Assembly (NCBI GenBank): GCA_937923225.1
Contig: CALAKR010000419.1
Coordinates: forward strand, 1 to 8,684
DNA length: 8,684 bases
From: an uncultured Aquabacterium sp.
Lineage (GTDB): Bacteria; Pseudomonadota; Gammaproteobacteria; Burkholderiales; Burkholderiaceae_C
Reading direction: 5' to 3'
Below are positions 6,292 through 8,684 of this stretch, in pieces. Positions within the stretch are counted from its first letter, which is position 1. Every line of letters starts with the position of its first letter. Under the pieces are notes generated by a model that had not been told where the DNA came from, ran no database searches, and worked only from the letters and a program-made list of their open reading frames with translations. The translations under genes were made by a program, and so were the position numbers.

Positions 6292-7878
6292 TCAGTAGCC
6301 CAGCGCGCAGCCGTCCTTGCGCGGGTCCGAACCGCTGATCAGCAGGCCCCGGTCGTGGTCCATCAGGATCATCTGGCCGCCGCCGATGGGCTGGCCGCTG
6401 CGGGTGATGCGGTGGCCGCGTTTCGCCAGTTCAGCGTCCAGCGATGAAGGCTGGCTGAACTCCAGGTCCAGCTCGTCGCCGAAGGCGAAGCTGCGCGGCG
6501 CATCCAGCGCGGCCTGCGGGTCCATGCCCCGGTCGAGCACATTGCTCAGCAGCGCCACGTGGCCAGTGGCCTGGTACTGGCCGCCCATCACGCCGAAGGG
6601 CGCGGCCAGGCGGCCGTTCTTCATCAGCATGCCGGGGATGATGGTGTGCAAGGGGCGCTTGCCCGGGGCGATGGCATTGGGGTGGGCGCTCTGCAGGCTG
6701 AAGCCGGCGCCGCGGTTCTGCAGCAGCACGCCGCTGCGCGGCGCCACCAGGGTGCTGCCGAAGGAGTGGAAGATCGAGTTGATCAGCGACAGCGCATTGC
6801 CGTCGCGGTCGACCACGCACAGGTAGACGGTGTCCTTGTGCGCCACCTCGGGCCAGATGATGGGCGGGCGGGTGCTGTCCATGCACAGGGCACGGCGCTG
6901 CATGGCAGCCCAGTCGTTGGAGAGCAGTTCATCGACCGGCACGTGGGCATGCATGGGGTCGGCGAAGAGCGCATCTCGGTGGGCGTAGGCCAGCTTGCTG
7001 ACCTCGGCCAGCAGGTGGATGCGGTCGGCTTCGCTGAGGGCGCCTTCGTCGAGGTCGTAGCCGCTGAGCACGTTGAGCATCATCAGCACGCCCAGGCCCT
7101 GGCCATTGGGCGGGCACTCGTAGACGCGGTGGTCGCGGTAGTCGGTGGCGATGGGCTGGACGTACTCCGGCTGTGTGGCGGCCAGGTCATCGAGCGTGTG
7201 CAGGCCGCCGCCGGCGCGCAGGCGCTGCACGATGTCTTCGGCCACCCAGCCTTCGTAGAAGCCGTGCCAGCCGTGGCGCGCGATGGTGCGCAAGGTCTCG
7301 GCCATGCGGGGCTGGCGGTGCATGACGCCAGCGGCCGGTGCGCGGCCATGGTGCAGGAAGAGCTCGGCCGCGACGGGATCGCGCAGCAGGTGCTCGTCGC
7401 GCGCCCAGTCGAAGGCCACGCGTGGGGCCACGGGGTGACCACGTTCGGCCACCTCGATGGCGGGCTGCAGCAACTCGTTCAGGCCGCGTGTGCCGTGATC
7501 GGCCAGCAGGCGGCACCAGGCGGCCACCGCGCCAGGCGGGGTCACCGAGTGCGCGCTGTACGGATCGATCTGCGTCATGCCGCGTGACTGGTACCAATCG
7601 AGCGTGGCCGCCATGGGCGCGCGGCCCGAGCCGTTGAGCGCGATGGGCTCCTTGGCGCCCGCAGGCAAATAGAGCGCGAAGCAGTCCCCTCCGATGCCGC
7701 TCATCTGCGGCTCGACGATGCCCAGCAGGGCTACCGCGGCGATGCCCGCATCCACGGCATTGCCGCCACCGCGCAGTACGTCGAGCGCGGTCTGCGTGGC
7801 CAGCGGGTGCGAGGTGGCGACGGCGGCCTGCGAGGTGTAGAGGGCCGAGCGGCCGGGGTGGGAGAAATCGCGTGTCAT
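6292..7878 (-). CDS. Gamma-glutamyltransferase-family Ntn hydrolase, HpxW/YwrD-like
   Basis: This is a 528-residue member of the gamma-glutamyltransferase family, enzymes made as a precursor that cleaves itself before a threonine that becomes the catalytic nucleophile. Here that residue is Thr350, in DTVYLCVVDRDGN, aligning with Thr391 of E. coli GGT. The predicted subunits are 1-349 and 350-528. Other landmarks are GGGNAVDA (37-44), PQMSGIGGD (57-65), Arg86 in SGRAP (equivalent of E. coli Arg114), LHTIIP (410-415) and VMGGQYQ (430-436, oxyanion glycines). LHTIIP and VMGGQ replace the classical SSMSPT and GGS motifs. This is the pattern of the HpxW (oxamate amidohydrolase) and YwrD branch, so ordinary glutathione transpeptidation should not be assumed. 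There is no signal peptide, so it is probably cytoplasmic. ATG 7878 overlaps the tetR stop as ATGA, implying coupled translation; the longer upstream frame is the tetR region read out of frame. Confidence 0.9.
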   Translation of the reverse strand: MTRDFSHPGRSALYTSQAAVATSHPLATQTALDVLRGGGNAVDAGIAAVALLGIVEPQMSGIGGDCFALYLPAGAKEPIALNGSGRAPMAATLDWYQSRGMTQIDPYSAHSVTPPGAVAAWCRLLADHGTRGLNELLQPAIEVAERGHPVAPRVAFDWARDEHLLRDPVAAELFLHHGRAPAAGVMHRQPRMAETLRTIARHGWHGFYEGWVAEDIVQRLRAGGGLHTLDDLAATQPEYVQPIATDYRDHRVYECPPNGQGLGVLMMLNVLSGYDLDEGALSEADRIHLLAEVSKLAYAHRDALFADPMHAHVPVDELLSNDWAAMQRRALCMDSTRPPIIWPEVAHKDTVYLCVVDRDGNALSLINSIFHSFGSTLVAPRSGVLLQNRGAGFSLQSAHPNAIAPGKRPLHTIIPGMLMKNGRLAAPFGVMGGQYQATGHVALLSNVLDRGMDPQAALDAPRSFAFGDELDLEFSQPSSLDAELAKRGHRITRSGQPIGGGQMILMDHDRGLLISGSDPRKDGCALGY

Positions 7879-8603
7879 GGCTTGCTGCGTCGGGTGGGTT
7901 TGGCGGGCTGGGGGTGGCTCAGGAAGCCGGCCAGCATCTGGTGGTTCTGTTCGCGGTGCGCGGCCTGCCAATCGCGGGCCAGCAGGTCCTGCTTGAAGAT
8001 GCGCGACAGCGTGTGTGCGTGCGATTTGCCGTAATAGGCGAGGCTGACCATGCTCACGTACAGGTGCAGCGCATCGATGCCGGTGCGGAACACGCCTTCG
8101 GCCTGGCCGCGTTGCAGCAGTGTGTTGATCAGGTCGAGCACGGGCGAGGCCTGCTGCGGGATGCGCGTGGACTTGCGCAGGTGCGTGGCCTTGTTGAGGT
8201 TCTCGAAGGCCAGCAGCTGCAGCAGCTCGGGGTGGGTGGAGAAGTGGCCGTCGATGAAATCGAAGAGCTGCAGGATGCCGTCCAGCGGCGTGGCGTTGGA
8301 GAAGTCCAGCTGCAGCTCCTGCTCTCGCAGGCGGGCCAGCACGTCTTCGAGCACGCGGGTGTAGAGCGCATCCTTGCTGCCGTGGTAGTGGTAGAGCATG
8401 CGGATGTTGGACTTGGCACGCTTGGCGATCTGCTCGGTGCGCGCGCCGCTGTAGCCCTTGGCCGCGAACTCGGCCGTGGCGGCATCGAGGATGCGGGCCT
8501 GGGTTTTTTCGGGATCACGCTTGACGGCGGTCTTGCGGGCGGTCTTGCTCGCCGGTGACTTCGTCGGGGCCTTGGCAGGCTTGGTCGCTTTCGAGGTGCT
8601 CAT
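7875..8603 (-). CDS. TetR/AcrR-family transcriptional regulator
   Basis: This is a 242-residue repressor-type regulator. The N-terminal helix-turn-helix domain is clear: RILDAATAEFAAKGYSG (37-53), RTEQIAKRAKSNIRMLYHYHGSKDAL (55-80). The C-terminal ligand-binding domain contains LFDFIDGHFSTHPELL and ENLNKATHLRKS, reminiscent of RutR-like members, though the ligand is unknown. An unusual tail precedes the domain: residues 1-29 are rich in Lys, Ala, Thr and Pro (seven Lys, two Arg), like histone H1-type tails, and may add non-specific DNA binding. ATG 8603 is called because it gives this full domain, though no good Shine-Dalgarno sequence lies before it. It starts 5 bases after the stop of the upstream gene, so it probably depends on coupling. 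Its stop overlaps the start of the GGT-family gene, so it sits inside the operon it likely controls. Confidence 0.93.
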   Translation of the reverse strand: MSTSKATKPAKAPTKSPASKTARKTAVKRDPEKTQARILDAATAEFAAKGYSGARTEQIAKRAKSNIRMLYHYHGSKDALYTRVLEDVLARLREQELQLDFSNATPLDGILQLFDFIDGHFSTHPELLQLLAFENLNKATHLRKSTRIPQQASPVLDLINTLLQRGQAEGVFRTGIDALHLYVSMVSLAYYGKSHAHTLSRIFKQDLLARDWQAAHREQNHQMLAGFLSHPQPAKPTRRSKP

Positions 8604-8608
8604 GGTAT

Positions 8609-8684
8609 TCAGCGGGAGGTCAACTGGACGGCCAGGCCCAACAGGGGCAGGTCGGTGCCGTGCGCGCCGATCAGCGACAGACCG
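8609..8684 (-). CDS. C-terminal end of a gene, probably an amidase-signature enzyme (partial)
   Basis: The minus strand from the right edge reads 24 codons and a TGA (8611-8609) in one open frame; the rest lies outside the window. The peptide contains GLSLIGAHGTD, then LLGLA. The pattern G-L-S-L-I-G-x-x-G-x-D-x-x-L-L-x-L-A is what I know from the extreme C-terminus of amidase-signature enzymes (relatives of GatA), where it forms part of the core fold. Such enzymes hydrolyse amides with a Ser-cisSer-Lys triad, which would lie upstream and is not visible. tetR begins 5 bases after the stop, so this gene heads or continues the operon tetR-GGT. An open frame of this length can occur by chance, but the tight spacing to tetR and the motif argue for a real gene. 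The product name is tentative. Confidence 0.6.
   Translation of the reverse strand, partial: GLSLIGAHGTDLPLLGLAVQLTSR

Noticed and set aside
6559..7587. Open plus-strand frame of 342 codons opposite the GGT-family gene
   Set aside because: Shadow frame of a well-supported gene; the composition (Gly, Ala, Val, His, Gln) is artefactual and no family is recognised.
7879..7971. 31-residue N-terminal extension of the GGT-family protein
   Set aside because: It lies wholly inside tetR in another frame; the ATGA overlap at 7878 gives a normal family N-terminus.
7872..8558. Open plus-strand frame of 228 codons opposite tetR
   Set aside because: Antisense shadow of a clear TetR gene, with no domain of its own.

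Overview
The window looks like chromosomal DNA from a high-GC Gram-negative bacterium. A betaproteobacterium of the order Burkholderiales is most likely. The reasons are a GTP-type PEP carboxykinase, a PEP-CTERM exported protein, strongly G/C-ending codons, and a mix of small regulators and membrane proteins typical of that group. No genus can be named from the sequence alone. I see no insertion sequence, phage gene, CRISPR array, rRNA or tRNA.

Layout. Bases 1-254 are a non-coding upstream region with repeats and dyads, and probably also hold the ribosome binding site of a divergent gene just off the left edge. pckG (255-2138, +) follows and ends at a C(UUCG)G hairpin terminator. A lone PEP-CTERM protein gene (2435-2911, +) has its own upstream dyads and a strong terminator. 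It converges on an AraC-family regulator gene (2991-3863, -). That regulator is divergent from a two-gene unit: a YfeH/SLC10A7-like transporter (3965-5005, +) and a MarC-family membrane protein (5030-5701, +). A perfect 7-bp dyad sits between the regulator and the transporter. yiaA (5726-6166, -) converges on marC.

The right end is a minus-strand operon read from 8684 leftwards: the last 24 codons of a gene whose C-terminus looks like an amidase-signature enzyme (8609-8684), a TetR/AcrR regulator (7875-8603) and a gamma-glutamyltransferase-family N-terminal nucleophile hydrolase (6292-7878). The first pair is separated by 5 bases. The second pair shares an ATGA overlap, so the genes are probably co-transcribed and translationally coupled.

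How the genes work together. pckG serves gluconeogenesis and stands alone. The AraC gene and its dyad suggest local control of the transporter/marC pair. The amidase-tetR-GGT unit suggests a regulated pathway hydrolysing an amide or gamma-glutamyl-type nitrogen compound. The GGT homologue has the motif set of the HpxW (oxamate amidohydrolase)/YwrD branch rather than of classical GGT. The hpxW link is inference and the substrate is unknown. No clearly new defence or mobile system is visible. The most interesting points are that operon, the repeat-rich pckG upstream region, and the AraC/YfeH/MarC locus.
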